A stretch of DNA of 64,000 nucleotides from Desulfovibrio sp. (GCA_022839785.1 JALHJW010000010.1:1-64000); one strand, 5' to 3'. Counted from the stretch's first letter, positions 10,301 through 17,569 are shown. Notes: generated from the sequence alone by a model not told the origin. Translations and numbers: made by a program.

Positions 10301-10381
10301 CATGACGCTGAGCGCGATCAGCAGGTACCATGGGAACATGGCGCCCAGCAGCCGTTGCGCGAGCGTCTGCCGTGCGGACAT
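7343..10381 (-). CDS. Membrane hybrid sensor histidine kinase with two receivers and HPt
   Basis: 1012 residues. Membrane segments at about 13-33 and 153-177 flank a 120-residue periplasmic sensor. A HAMP-like linker and short coiled coil (180-265) lead to the HisKA domain with phospho-acceptor H276 (MSHEIRTPMNA). The ATPase domain has N-box NLCGNAVKFT, DSGIGM and GGTGLGLAI. Two receivers follow with D570 (VLMDWHMPG) and D714 (VLMDIQMPE), then an HPt domain with H871 (CHALKG). This is a complete BarA/ArcB-like His-Asp-Asp-His relay on one chain. The gene begins about 30 bases after the upstream solute-binding protein and overlaps the GGDEF/EAL gene, so the periplasmic protein probably feeds it a ligand signal. 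Inferred, not shown. Confidence 0.93.
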   Translation of the reverse strand: MSARQTLAQRLLGAMFPWYLLIALSVMGVQCAIQYVEVSRDIDRDLDSLARTIEPGVVNSVWGLDAHQMTSIVRGVRQNAIVSGARIESVLGDVLAADGEMPASPNEVDSLFPGRFKQAVLPLAYQTPRGEIHFIGQLQLYSGRDVLWDRTKFGVLVALLNSIAATVGLWLLFRWTMRLQLSQTVTRLAAAVADWRFHSSDAPQKIDYPYRDEIGELVEAFNESRIRLFDSLQELDGLNRDLEGVVATRTRELRQAKEVAEEATRAKSDFLANMSHEIRTPMNAILGMLYLTLKSDLTPSQRNYLAKAQGAAHSLLGIINDILDISKIEAGKLDIEQVEFGLDALLEQLANAVGYLAGQKGIEFLIRHDPAIPFRLVGDPLRLRQILLNLCGNAVKFTQQGQVELALRSLSASEDSLTLQACVRDSGIGMTPEAQEKLFEKFTQADQSVTRRFGGTGLGLAISKNLVELMGGRIWIEDSQPGKGTTICCTVRLQIPRHAQARQRELVEQVGPLLRGIRVLVVDDNEVSRQILAEMLRFFQLDVGVASDGAEALSALRTATDAPYDLVLMDWHMPGMNGDEATQHIHRDAAVPLKPKVVMITAYGREDVFRLAEQAGVDGFLIKPVSPSVLLDTILSVLGRGRILGADEARRAPDLAVSGRLAGARLLLVEDNDINREFATELLRSEGIEIDEAANGAEAVAKVQQHDYDAVLMDIQMPEMDGLEAARRIRALADAPGGERFAELPIIAMTALAMAQDAEKSRAAGMNDHVTKPIAPDRLMATLARWVRLPAGQEGRPAPPVAAPSPADDLPPDLLALEGFEVREGIRRIGGKAEAYRRQLRRFREHYPDAVAELRRLTAQGDVRRAEEQCHALKGLTGNLGAQAVYEKVAAIYALLRQGALPEAALLDEAEALLGQAMRAIDNLADDAAPSLPPAEPLAQPAVRELLERLQAALDNDLGAAEPLLAKLRAGLAGSSLEPEIAALAALVDVFDIDAARTKLQHLQTLLTDPTP

Positions 10382-10412
10382 CAGGCCTCCTCCCGGCAGG
10401 AGGGGCGCATCC

Positions 10413-11348
10413 TCAGCGCCACCACCAGCTCGTGTCCGTTTCCGCCGTCCCTTCGGGCAGGATGGGGCTCGGCAGGCGGATGACCTGCCGCTTTTCCCTG
10501 GCCAGCGTGGCGATCTCCTCGGCGTGGTAGCTCTCGAAGAGGCTGCGGAACGAGCCGTCGGCCAGGGCCAGCTCCAACCCGCGCTCGATCCGTTCCGCCA
10601 GGGCCGCGTTCTCCTTGGCGACCCAGAAATAGATGGGGAAGGGGAAGAACAGCGCCTTGGTCTGCTCCACGGCCAGTTGCGGGTATCTGTCCTTGCGCGC
10701 CGCCAGCTCGCGCACGGCCTCGTTCAGGCCCCGCGTGAAGGCGTCGAAGCGGCCCGCGGCCAGCATGTCGAAGAGCAGTTCGTAGCTGGTCGAGGTCACG
10801 ACCGAGAAGCCGTTGGCCTGCAGGATGGGCAGGTCGGCCCACTGGCTGTTGAGGCCGTAGGTCAGCTTCTCGCGCAGGTCGCGTTCGTCCATGGCCGCGA
10901 TGCGCGGCTGGTCCGCGGCGCGGATCACGAACAGGCGGAAGCCCACGATGCCGCGCAGGATGTCGATGCGTATCGGCCGCATCTGCGACTCGCGTTCGGC
11001 GTTGGTGCCCAGGGCGATGACGTCGATCTTCCCGTCCTGCAGGAGCTGCACGCCCCGGTTCTGCGTGACCTCCTCCGGGTAGGGGACGAGCCGCACGGGC
11101 GGTTCGCCGGGTTTCTGCGTGTGGGCGAGAGCCAGTTCGAGCAGCTTCCAGCGGTACTCGAAGATCAGCCCGGTCGGGAAGCAGCGGAGCGTGATCTGGC
11201 CCAGCGCCGCCGCGGGGAGGAGGGCGAGGAGCAGGCAGAAGAGCAGGGCGGCCGTGGTTGTTCGCGGAAGGATGCGGCGGCCCGGCGTGCGGCAACGGCG
11301 GATGCGCGGAGACGTCCCCGGCGCGGATACAGGCGGATCGGTATTCAT
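10413..11348 (-). CDS. Periplasmic solute-binding protein (family 3-like) of a signalling operon
   Basis: 311 residues. A hydrophobic signal segment (LLFCLLLALLPAAALG) spans about residues 35-50 after a long Arg/Pro-rich leader, so the true start may be further in. The mature part follows the SBP_bac_3 plan: a ligand lobe with LQDGKIDVIALGTNAERE, a hinge region and a second lobe ending in FESYHAEEIATLARE. No ABC permease or ATPase is nearby. It is the first gene before a hybrid kinase and a GGDEF/EAL protein, so it is more likely a sensor partner than a transporter part. Ligand unknown; family 3 proteins typically bind amino acids or related small molecules. Confidence 0.8.
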   Translation of the reverse strand: MNTDPPVSAPGTSPRIRRCRTPGRRILPRTTTAALLFCLLLALLPAAALGQITLRCFPTGLIFEYRWKLLELALAHTQKPGEPPVRLVPYPEEVTQNRGVQLLQDGKIDVIALGTNAERESQMRPIRIDILRGIVGFRLFVIRAADQPRIAAMDERDLREKLTYGLNSQWADLPILQANGFSVVTSTSYELLFDMLAAGRFDAFTRGLNEAVRELAARKDRYPQLAVEQTKALFFPFPIYFWVAKENAALAERIERGLELALADGSFRSLFESYHAEEIATLAREKRQVIRLPSPILPEGTAETDTSWWWR

Positions 11349-11376
11349 CGCGGCTTCCCTCCCCTGTTACGTTTCC

Positions 11377-11406
11377 TGCATAGCAGCAGCCCGCGCATTT
11401 GGACAA
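11377..11406 (-). promoter_or_regulatory. Candidate promoter of the signalling operon
   Basis: On the minus strand TTGTCC (11401-11406) and TATGCA (11377-11382) are 18 bases apart, just upstream of the solute-binding protein start at 11348. Consensus match is moderate. Confidence 0.4.
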
Positions 11407-11458
11407 GAAATAACATTCCGCCGCGGGAGGATGGCCTGGGTTCCGCGCCGCCTCCGGG

Positions 11459-11947
11459 CTAGCCTCCGGCCAGCGCCTTCAGCCGGGCCAGCACCTCGGC
11501 CGCGTGTCCCGCCGCCTTGGCCACTTTCGGCCAGGCGTGGGCGACGCGGCCGTCCGGGCCGATGAGGAAGGTGGAGCGCACCACGCCCATGCCCTTCTTG
11601 CCGTACAGCGTCTTCTCGCGCCACGCGCCGAAGGCGCAGAGCGCCTCCCTGCCCTCGTCCGCGAGCAGCGGGACGGTCAGCTTCTGCTTCTCGACGAACC
11701 TGGCGTGGCTGCCCAGCGAGTCCTTGCTCACGCCCACCACGGCCGCGCCGAGCGCCTCGAACTCCGGGAGGAGGGCGGAGAACTCCACGGCCTCGGTGGT
11801 GCAGCCCGCTGTGTTGTCCTTGGGATAGAAGTAGAGCGCCAGCCATTTGCCCGTGAAGTCCGCCGGGCCGAGGGTGCGGCCGTCGCTGGCGGGCAGGGAG
11901 AAGGCCGGGGCGGGGTCGCCGGGAGCGGGAATCGTCGGGCCGGTCAT
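11459..11947 (-). CDS. bcp: Thiol peroxidase of the Bcp/PrxQ type, one-cysteine form
   Basis: 162 residues, the usual length. It reduces hydroperoxides in the cytoplasm. The peroxidatic cysteine sits in DNTAGCTTEAVEF, where the usual T-x-x-C context is kept. The second cysteine that many Bcp proteins carry five residues later is replaced by valine, so the resolving thiol must come from elsewhere (glutathione-like thiol, thioredoxin or another cysteine). The LALYFYPKD strand and the conserved Arg region near RSTFLIGPDGRV are present. Start at ATG 11947 is supported by GGAGG six bases upstream; an upstream in-frame ATG lacks this. Single gene. Confidence 0.9.
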   Translation of the reverse strand: MTGPTIPAPGDPAPAFSLPASDGRTLGPADFTGKWLALYFYPKDNTAGCTTEAVEFSALLPEFEALGAAVVGVSKDSLGSHARFVEKQKLTVPLLADEGREALCAFGAWREKTLYGKKGMGVVRSTFLIGPDGRVAHAWPKVAKAAGHAAEVLARLKALAGG

Positions 11948-12062
11948 GTCGCCTCCGTGGAAAGCCGGTCCGCGCGCAAGGCGCGGGAGGCCCATGATAC
12001 CGCGTTCGCGGCGGAAGGGAAGGGGAAAGCGCGGCGCTGCGCGGATGGGAGGGAAAACGTCG

Positions 12063-12137
12063 GCACGGGCCGCCTCCCGCCGGAGGGCGGCCCGTGCGCT
12101 GGGCGTGGGCCCGGCGCGCGGAGGGGCGCGCCGGGCC
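12063..12137. other. Two strong tandem hairpins without a U tract
   Basis: Two perfect 12-bp GC-rich stems lie side by side between the Tim44-like gene and bcp: 12063-12074 with 12086-12097, and 12108-12119 with 12126-12137. They lie just after the Tim44-like stop on the minus strand. Neither is followed by a T run on either strand, so they are not classical intrinsic terminators; they could protect a 3' end or act with Rho. Confidence 0.6.
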
Positions 12138-12173
12138 TGGAGGGAGACGCGGCCCGGATCAGGCCGCGCGCCG

Positions 12174-13121
12174 TCAGATGTCGAGCTGCTGAATGCCTTC
12201 CAGGGTCCACTGCGGCCGGGCGGCGGCCTCGTCGCGCGAGAAGTGCCAGACCTCGCGCACCTGGGAGGCCTGGGACGCGCTCTGGTCCTCGCGCATCAGG
12301 GCGTCGAAGAGCACGCTGATCACGATCTCGGAGCCGTTCTGCCGGGCCTCCACCACGCGCGCCTCCAGGGTCAGCACGTCGGTGCGGCTGGGGCCGGGGT
12401 CGGCCTGGGCCTGCCGGGCGATCTCGGCCTGCACCTCGGGGCTGGTGAACTCGCGGATGTCGTCCAGGTCGCGGCGGTCCCACGAGGCCTGCAGGCGGTT
12501 GAAGAGCATCTTGGCCCCGGAGAGGAACTCCTGCTCGTCCACGCCCGCGGGCATGGCCGGTCCGGCGGGCGCGGCGGACGCGCCTCCGCCCAGATGGCCC
12601 CAGCCGTTGCCCGCAGGGGCGTGCGCGTCCTGGGGCGCGCTGCCCGCGTAGGCGTAGGGCGAGGCCGTGGCGGGCCGCCGCGAGCGCAGCAGGCGGATGA
12701 GCAGGAACGCGCCGCCCGCCAGGAGCAGGATGTCGAGCATGCCCACGCCGCCGAAGCCGCCGCCGAAGAGCATGGAGCCGATCAGACCGCCCATGAGCAT
12801 GCCGCCGAGCATGCCGCCCATGCCGCCGAAGCGCGAGGGCGCGGGCTGGCCGGGCGCGGCCTGCTGGCCGGCCTGCTGGCCGGGCGTCGCCTGGCGCTGC
12901 TGGCCCATGGAGGAGTCCTTGGGCGGCACGGAGCGGTTGAAGCCGGAGCCGTAGGAGGGCTTGCTGCCGAACGAGCCTCCGCCGCCCATGCGTTTGGCGT
13001 CCGCCGCGTCGGTCATGGCGAAGACCAACGCGAGGGCGAGCAGGGGGACGAGGAAGAGGCGCGCGGGGGCGGCCAGGGACGCGGCCGCGGCGCGGGAAGA
13101 CCGGACAGGGGCGGGAAACAT
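12174..13121 (-). CDS. Membrane protein with C-terminal Tim44-like domain
   Basis: 315 residues. An N-terminal signal/anchor (about residues 17-35, ending ADAKRMGGG) is followed by a Gly/Gln/Pro-rich low-complexity region, a methionine/glycine-rich hydrophobic segment (GGMLGGMLMGGLIGSMLFGG), a second membrane helix (LDILLLAGGAFLLIRLL), a linker, and a Tim44-like fold of about 120 residues (FLSGAKMLFNRLQASWDRRD ... VWHFSR). In bacteria such proteins are inner-membrane proteins of unclear role; the Tim44-like fold resembles NTF2. The start is the ATG at 13121 preceded by GGAGGT. It has a long leader from a consensus promoter 200 bases upstream. Confidence 0.85.
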   Translation of the reverse strand: MFPAPVRSSRAAAASLAAPARLFLVPLLALALVFAMTDAADAKRMGGGGSFGSKPSYGSGFNRSVPPKDSSMGQQRQATPGQQAGQQAAPGQPAPSRFGGMGGMLGGMLMGGLIGSMLFGGGFGGVGMLDILLLAGGAFLLIRLLRSRRPATASPYAYAGSAPQDAHAPAGNGWGHLGGGASAAPAGPAMPAGVDEQEFLSGAKMLFNRLQASWDRRDLDDIREFTSPEVQAEIARQAQADPGPSRTDVLTLEARVVEARQNGSEIVISVLFDALMREDQSASQASQVREVWHFSRDEAAARPQWTLEGIQQLDI

Positions 13122-13324
13122 GGGACCTCCGTCTGCTTTTGGCTGGAGGCCTGTACACAACGACCTCCAGCATGACTGCGCATGCCGAAGGTCTCGCTCA
13201 TCGGGCCGGGCCGTCCGCCGCGTCATCGCGGCCGCCGTCCGGACCGAAAACAGGGCCAAGCGCCGCTGCCGGACGCCAGTACTGTTGACCCTGCTTCTGG
13301 GAGCTACTCCCCTTCGATGTGAAT

Positions 13325-13353
13325 CTATTAACCGCACTCTGTTTGACTGTCAA
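13325..13353 (-). promoter_or_regulatory. Candidate sigma70 promoter for the Tim44-like gene
   Basis: Perfect TTGACA (13348-13353 on the minus strand), a 17-base spacer and TAATAG (13325-13330), in a locally AT-rich patch. It implies an untranslated leader of nearly 200 bases before the ATG at 13121. The remainder of the 13122-13490 gap contains no further feature I can support. Confidence 0.5.
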
Positions 13354-13490
13354 GATGAATCGGCGCGGCGGCCGACGCAGGACCGCGCGTCTTTGAATTT
13401 CATTTGCCCCCGGCGTCGCCCGGATGCTAGGTTTCGGCTGAACCGGTTTTCCACCCGGCAGGCCAGCCGTTCAATCCGCAGGAGGCGCGC

Positions 13491-14990
13491 ATGGAGATTT
13501 CCGCCAGGACCACCATCGGAGCCTTGCTCGACGGGTATCCGTTTCTTCTGGATTTTCTCGTCGCCAGGTCGCCCAAGTTCGCCAAGCTGAAGAATCCCCT
13601 GCTGCGCAAGACGCTGGCCAAGATCGCGCCGCTTGCGCAGGCCGCGTCCATGGGGGGCTTGGACGAGACCACGCTCCTCTTCGAGATCGCGGCGGAAATC
13701 TACCGCCAGACCAACGAGTCCGTGACCGTGGTCAATCCCGGTGGCCGGGCACAGGCCGCGAAACCGGCAGGCCAAAGCCGCGAGGAGCGCGTGCGGGTGC
13801 TGAAAGACATCGTCCTGCGGCTGCACCGGGGCGAGAAGCTGGAAGACGTGCGGGCCGAGTTCCACGATCTCTTGCGCGAGGTCTCTCCGGCGGAGATCGG
13901 GGCCATGGAGCAGGAGCTTGTGCGCGGCGGCGTGCCCGAGACCGAGATCAAGCGGCTCTGCCAGATGCACGTGGAGCTGTTCACCTCAGGGACGGACGCG
14001 CCACAGCTGCCGGACCTGCCGTCCGGCCATCCCATCCACACCCTGCGCGCCGAGAACCGAGAGGCCGAGGCAAGGGCCGCGAAGCTGCAGGAGGCCGCCG
14101 GGCAGGCCTCGGACCCGCTCTCCTTCGCCGCGGCGCGCGCCGGGCTGGCCGCTGGCGTTGCGGACCTGGCGCAGATCATCCGCCACTACGAGCGCAAGGA
14201 GAACCAGCTCTTCCCGATCATGGAGCGCCACGGCCTGACCGCGCCGCCGCAGGTGATGTGGGAGATCCACGACGACATCCGCAAACAGTTCAAGCAGGCC
14301 GCCGCGCTGCTCGACGCGGGCGACGCGGACGCCGCGCCCCTGGTGGCCGAGCTGTGCGTGGCCGTGCGCGACATGGTCTTCAAGGAGGAGCGCGTGCTCC
14401 TGCCCATGGTCTGGGAGACGTTCGACGAGGCGGACTGGGCGCGCGTGCGCCTGGGCGAGGAGGACATCGGCTTCTCCTGGGTCACGCCGGGCACGGAGTG
14501 GACGCCCCCGCCGCTGCCCGCGGAGGCGGGCGGCGGCGCCGGTGCGGGCGCGGCATCGGGCGGGGCATCGGGCGCGGCGCAGGGGTTCATCGACCTGGAC
14601 GCCGGGCGGCTGAGCGCCGAGGTGCTCAACGCCATCCTCAAAACCCTGCCCGTGGACCTCTCTTTCGTGGACGCGACCGACCGCGTGGCCTACTTCTCGG
14701 CCACGGAGGACCGCATCTTCCCGCGCAGCCCCGGCATCATAGGCCGCGAGGTGAGCAAGTGCCACCCGCCCAAGAGCGTGCACATGGTGGAGGAAATCCT
14801 GACCCGCTTCAAATCCGGCGAACGCGACACCGCCGAATTCTGGATCGAACTGCACGGCCGCTTCCTGCACATCCGCTACTTCGCCGTGCGCCTGCCGGAC
14901 AGAACCTACGCAGGCTGCCTTGAAGTCAGCCAGGACGTCACGGCCATCCGCGCGCTGACAGGCCAGAGGAGGCTGCTTGAGTGGAGCTAG
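13491..14990 (+). CDS. DUF1858/DUF438 - hemerythrin - PAS protein
   Basis: 499 residues. The first 70 residues are a DUF1858-like module (TIGALLDGYPFLLDFLVARSP). DUF438 follows to about 170. A hemerythrin HHE domain runs from about 175 to 330 and contains the histidines expected for a di-iron site (GHPIHTL, IRHYERKENQLFPIMERHG, MWEIHDDIRKQF, EERVLLPM). A low-complexity Ala/Gly linker leads to a C-terminal PAS domain (LSFVDATDRVAYFSATEDRI ... EVSQDVTAIRAL). No catalytic output domain is present. Such proteins bind O2 or NO at the iron site and are thought to act in oxygen or nitrosative stress response. Single gene; followed by a hairpin at the edge of the AT-rich island. Confidence 0.9.
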   Translation: MEISARTTIGALLDGYPFLLDFLVARSPKFAKLKNPLLRKTLAKIAPLAQAASMGGLDETTLLFEIAAEIYRQTNESVTVVNPGGRAQAAKPAGQSREERVRVLKDIVLRLHRGEKLEDVRAEFHDLLREVSPAEIGAMEQELVRGGVPETEIKRLCQMHVELFTSGTDAPQLPDLPSGHPIHTLRAENREAEARAAKLQEAAGQASDPLSFAAARAGLAAGVADLAQIIRHYERKENQLFPIMERHGLTAPPQVMWEIHDDIRKQFKQAAALLDAGDADAAPLVAELCVAVRDMVFKEERVLLPMVWETFDEADWARVRLGEEDIGFSWVTPGTEWTPPPLPAEAGGGAGAGAASGGASGAAQGFIDLDAGRLSAEVLNAILKTLPVDLSFVDATDRVAYFSATEDRIFPRSPGIIGREVSKCHPPKSVHMVEEILTRFKSGERDTAEFWIELHGRFLHIRYFAVRLPDRTYAGCLEVSQDVTAIRALTGQRRLLEWS

Positions 14991-15033
14991 AACGAGAAGA
15001 GAAGAGAATGAGCCGCCGACCCACGCAGACATT

Positions 15034-15058
15034 CCGCCCGCGCGACAGGCGCGGGCGG
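15034..15058 (+). terminator. Hairpin lacking its U tract at the left edge of the AT-rich island
   Basis: Perfect 10-bp stem (15034-15043 with 15049-15058, loop GACAG) after the DUF438 gene. The bases that follow are AGAAATGAAG instead of a T run. It looks like a terminator whose tail was replaced where the AT-rich DNA begins. Inference. Confidence 0.5.
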
Positions 15059-15195
15059 AGAAATGAAGACGTAAGGATCAGGAGAATGATATTATTGTAC
15101 CCCAGGTATATATTGGTATTGACGCAAACTCTGCGTTATTTGTAGTGTCTTATATGATATTAGTAAGTATTTGTACTTGTGATTTGAATTTACGC

Positions 15196-15226
15196 TTGAC
15201 AGCTTGGTAAGCTGGTGTCGTATAGT
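15196..15226 (+). promoter_or_regulatory. Candidate sigma70 promoter of the NTPase gene
   Basis: TTGACA (15196-15201) and TATAGT (15221-15226) separated by 19 bases. A start about seven bases later would place a short leader before the AAGGGAG ribosome site at 15253-15259 and the GTG start at 15267. This argues against the ATG at 15204, which would lie inside the promoter. Confidence 0.55.
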
Positions 15227-15266
15227 CTGCCATATATGTCGGATGTGGCTCGAAGGGAGCGTCGTT

Positions 15267-17348
15267 GTGCCGAATTTTACTCTGGGAGATGGGGTCATGT
15301 ATACGATAGAAAACTTTTGGAGACCCCGTTTGAAAGGGCTTTCCCAAAGCACAGAGGCTCTGGTTCGTGGATGGTCCTATTGTGGTGCTGGGTGTGATTC
15401 TTTTGTCGAAGCGCCTCTTGGTCTTTGCGCCGAAATGTCAACGTCGATTAGGGTAGAGGAAAGTCCGTTAATCTTAGTTTCAGCCCCAGGTGCTGTCGGT
15501 AAGTCGACTCTGGCAAAGCAAATTTCCTTCGAATGTGAGGCCATCTATTTGGATTTGGCAGCAGCTGAACCCGTCGGAGGGAATACCATTAGTGGTGGAA
15601 TTTTGAAGTCAAAATTGCCCGAGCTCTGGACTGCGGGGAAAGTCGCGATCATGATTGATGGTCTCGACGAAGCGCGCTTGCGTGTCACACAGGAAGCATA
15701 CGAGGCATTTTTGGTTGATATTGCTGAGCTAGCACGTGATCGCGATGTCCCTACAGTTCTTTTCGGTCGGACGGGGGCTGTTCAAGATGCTTTTTTGGTA
15801 TTTGCTGTGAACGACATTGAAGTGCCAGTTTTGGAAATTGGCTATTATGATTTTAGCAAGGCAGTCGAGTTTGCAATGGCTCATATCCGCATCGTTAGGC
15901 CGGATCGGGCGAATGAGGATACAGAGCGAAGGGCAGTTTCAGGACTTATCAATGGATTAAGCCAACAAACGGAAAATGATGGAAAGCGATTTGCTGGCTA
16001 TGCTCCTGTCCTCCAGGCCGTTGCAGGGAGTGTTGGTCAGGCTTCAAACCCAAAGCTTTTGGTTTCAGCACTTGAACGTGGTGATGTACCTATGAGCCTT
16101 GGGGGAATTACATCTGCAATTTTAGATCGTGAGAGAAGCAAACTTGAAAGACTATCATTCAGTGATCAATCACTTTCTGAAAAATTGTATACGAGTGATG
16201 AGCAACTTCATAGATTAGCAGCTAAAATATACAGAGCAAATCCTCCTTGTGTGCCTAGAATGACTCCAAGAGATGCTGAAATTTATGATTCTGCATTAAA
16301 GACATGGGTTGATGAGCACCCATTCCTTGACGGAAACGGGAAACCCTCATCGGCTGTCTTCGGTGCTGCCATTAGCGCTTGGGCCATGCAAAGTCGCGAA
16401 GAAAGACTTGAAGACCAAGCTCTGCACATAGAACTGGAACGCGGAGTGGCTGCAAATCCTTTTTTTACAGAATTTTATAAACCTAGAACTGAAGGTGACT
16501 CTTCCATATTTATTCCGGCGGCTCATATTGGCGTTTTCTACAATTCTCTTCGTGCAGGGCTTTCTCTTGGTGACAGCGCTAGTCTAATAATTGACGATGA
16601 CGAAGAGGCTTTGGAAGAAGAGGCCCTTCGCGCCGAAATTGAAATTACGTTATCCCGACGTGAAGTTGAACAACCACGTACCTGGACTTTTAGTACTGAC
16701 CTGACCAGAGTGATATTGCTTGGGCCGTATATTGAGGATGTCGCAGTGTCTGCAAAATATGCGACAGTCGATGTCGGATCAGGCGCAGAGACAACCTTCG
16801 TTGCCCCTGTTACGATCCAATGCGGAAAACTTCAGCTTGGATCTGAACGTGTTGTTGTCGAGCAACCTGTTGGGAAAAAAATATCTGATGTATTTCTTGA
16901 GGCTGTTCAATTTGTTGGGAACAAGATCACGATGGTGCCAACCATTCGTGGTGAAGCCAAGCTTTCTGTGTCGTGGCCAGGATCCCGTGCGCATCCATGG
17001 ACGGCATTTTCATCTGATCCAACACAGGTTGTGGATCCGCGTGAAGAGGAAGCGCTTAGGCGCTTTAGAAAGTTTATCATCTCATTCCGTTCTCACAGTA
17101 AAGGATCTCTTCGGCGTTTCAAGGATAAGCTTGAGCATTCACGTATGACAAAAGGGTCTGGGCGGGCAGTTCTTGAAGCACTTAAGGAGAATAGTATTAT
17201 TCTCTCTGTTGGTTTCATGTATGAGCTTGACCCGGGCGCTTTGTTGGTCACTGCTGGGGCATCTTATCACGATTGTGTTCGAAGAAAGTATGGCGAAAAA
17301 ACTATTCTTTTTGTTAGAGCTATATTGGATCATGGAGTTGTTGCCTGA
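15267..17348 (+). CDS. NACHT/STAND-like P-loop NTPase, candidate defence protein
   Basis: 693 residues from the GTG at 15267 (supported by AAGGGAG; a downstream ATG at 15297 with GGGAG is the alternative). Walker A is SAPGAVGKSTLAKQ with the lysine near residue 79. Walker B is KVAIMIDGLDEAR near 125-136, the hhhhDGLDE form typical of NACHT/STAND ATPases. An arginine-containing LFGRTGAV follows near 175. The middle (about 200-420) looks helical. The region about 450-600 looks beta-rich, and the last 95 residues are basic and could form a winged helix; these are impressions. No signal peptide or membrane helix. The codons are AT-rich, unlike neighbours. Single-gene, isolated island context resembles known single-gene NTPase immune systems, but I do not recognise a named family and effector identity is unknown. 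Confidence 0.7.
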   Translation: MPNFTLGDGVMYTIENFWRPRLKGLSQSTEALVRGWSYCGAGCDSFVEAPLGLCAEMSTSIRVEESPLILVSAPGAVGKSTLAKQISFECEAIYLDLAAAEPVGGNTISGGILKSKLPELWTAGKVAIMIDGLDEARLRVTQEAYEAFLVDIAELARDRDVPTVLFGRTGAVQDAFLVFAVNDIEVPVLEIGYYDFSKAVEFAMAHIRIVRPDRANEDTERRAVSGLINGLSQQTENDGKRFAGYAPVLQAVAGSVGQASNPKLLVSALERGDVPMSLGGITSAILDRERSKLERLSFSDQSLSEKLYTSDEQLHRLAAKIYRANPPCVPRMTPRDAEIYDSALKTWVDEHPFLDGNGKPSSAVFGAAISAWAMQSREERLEDQALHIELERGVAANPFFTEFYKPRTEGDSSIFIPAAHIGVFYNSLRAGLSLGDSASLIIDDDEEALEEEALRAEIEITLSRREVEQPRTWTFSTDLTRVILLGPYIEDVAVSAKYATVDVGSGAETTFVAPVTIQCGKLQLGSERVVVEQPVGKKISDVFLEAVQFVGNKITMVPTIRGEAKLSVSWPGSRAHPWTAFSSDPTQVVDPREEEALRRFRKFIISFRSHSKGSLRRFKDKLEHSRMTKGSGRAVLEALKENSIILSVGFMYELDPGALLVTAGASYHDCVRRKYGEKTILFVRAILDHGVVA

Positions 17349-17506
17349 TTGTATAGTGATGTGTACAGAAATAGTATTCACCTGAAACTGCCGCCCTTGG
17401 TGGGCTGAGTTGCGCCTCATCCTTTGCCGCCTATATTCTCGGCTCCTTCTTCGTGATACATTGAGGTGCATCATAGGTGTCGGAAAGGATCTGACTGCCA
17501 AGTCGC

Positions 17507-17569
17507 AAAAAAAGGCGGGCGCTTTCGCGCCCGCCTTTTTCTCTTGCGGCGGGCACTGTCGCCCGCCGC
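17507..17569. terminator. Bidirectional double hairpin after the fumarase operon
   Basis: First hairpin: GGCGGGCGC (17514-17522) with GCGCCCGCC (17527-17535), flanked by seven A on the left and TTTTT on the right, so it works on both strands. Second hairpin: GCGGCGGGC (17546-17554) with GCCCGCCGC (17561-17569). They lie downstream of the fumarase beta stop on the minus strand and downstream of the NTPase on the plus strand. Confidence 0.85.

Larger units (their letters stand above)
15062..17500. other. AT-rich island carrying a single NTPase gene
   Basis: Base composition changes abruptly from strongly GC-rich to AT-rich at about 15062 and back at about 17500. The island lies exactly between two convergent core units, the DUF438 protein and the fumarase operon, each ending in a hairpin. 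It contains one gene plus AT-rich flanks with no other supportable ORF. A 7-base direct repeat AAGGATC is found at 15073-15079 and 17485-17491, just inside the two ends; this is short enough to be chance. No integrase or transposase is present. Horizontal acquisition is inferred from composition and position. Confidence 0.75.

Noticed and set aside
15204..15266. ATG at 15204 as the NTPase start
   Set aside because: It lies upstream of the candidate -10 element and has no ribosome site; GTG 15267 fits promoter and AAGGGAG.
15092..15352. Minus-strand 86-residue frame at the left end of the AT-rich island
   Set aside because: It overlaps the NTPase promoter and start, has no ribosome site and no recognisable domain; probably a chance frame in AT-rich DNA.
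15062..17500. Transposon or prophage
   Set aside because: No transposase, integrase, terminal inverted repeats or phage genes were visible, only one NTPase gene.
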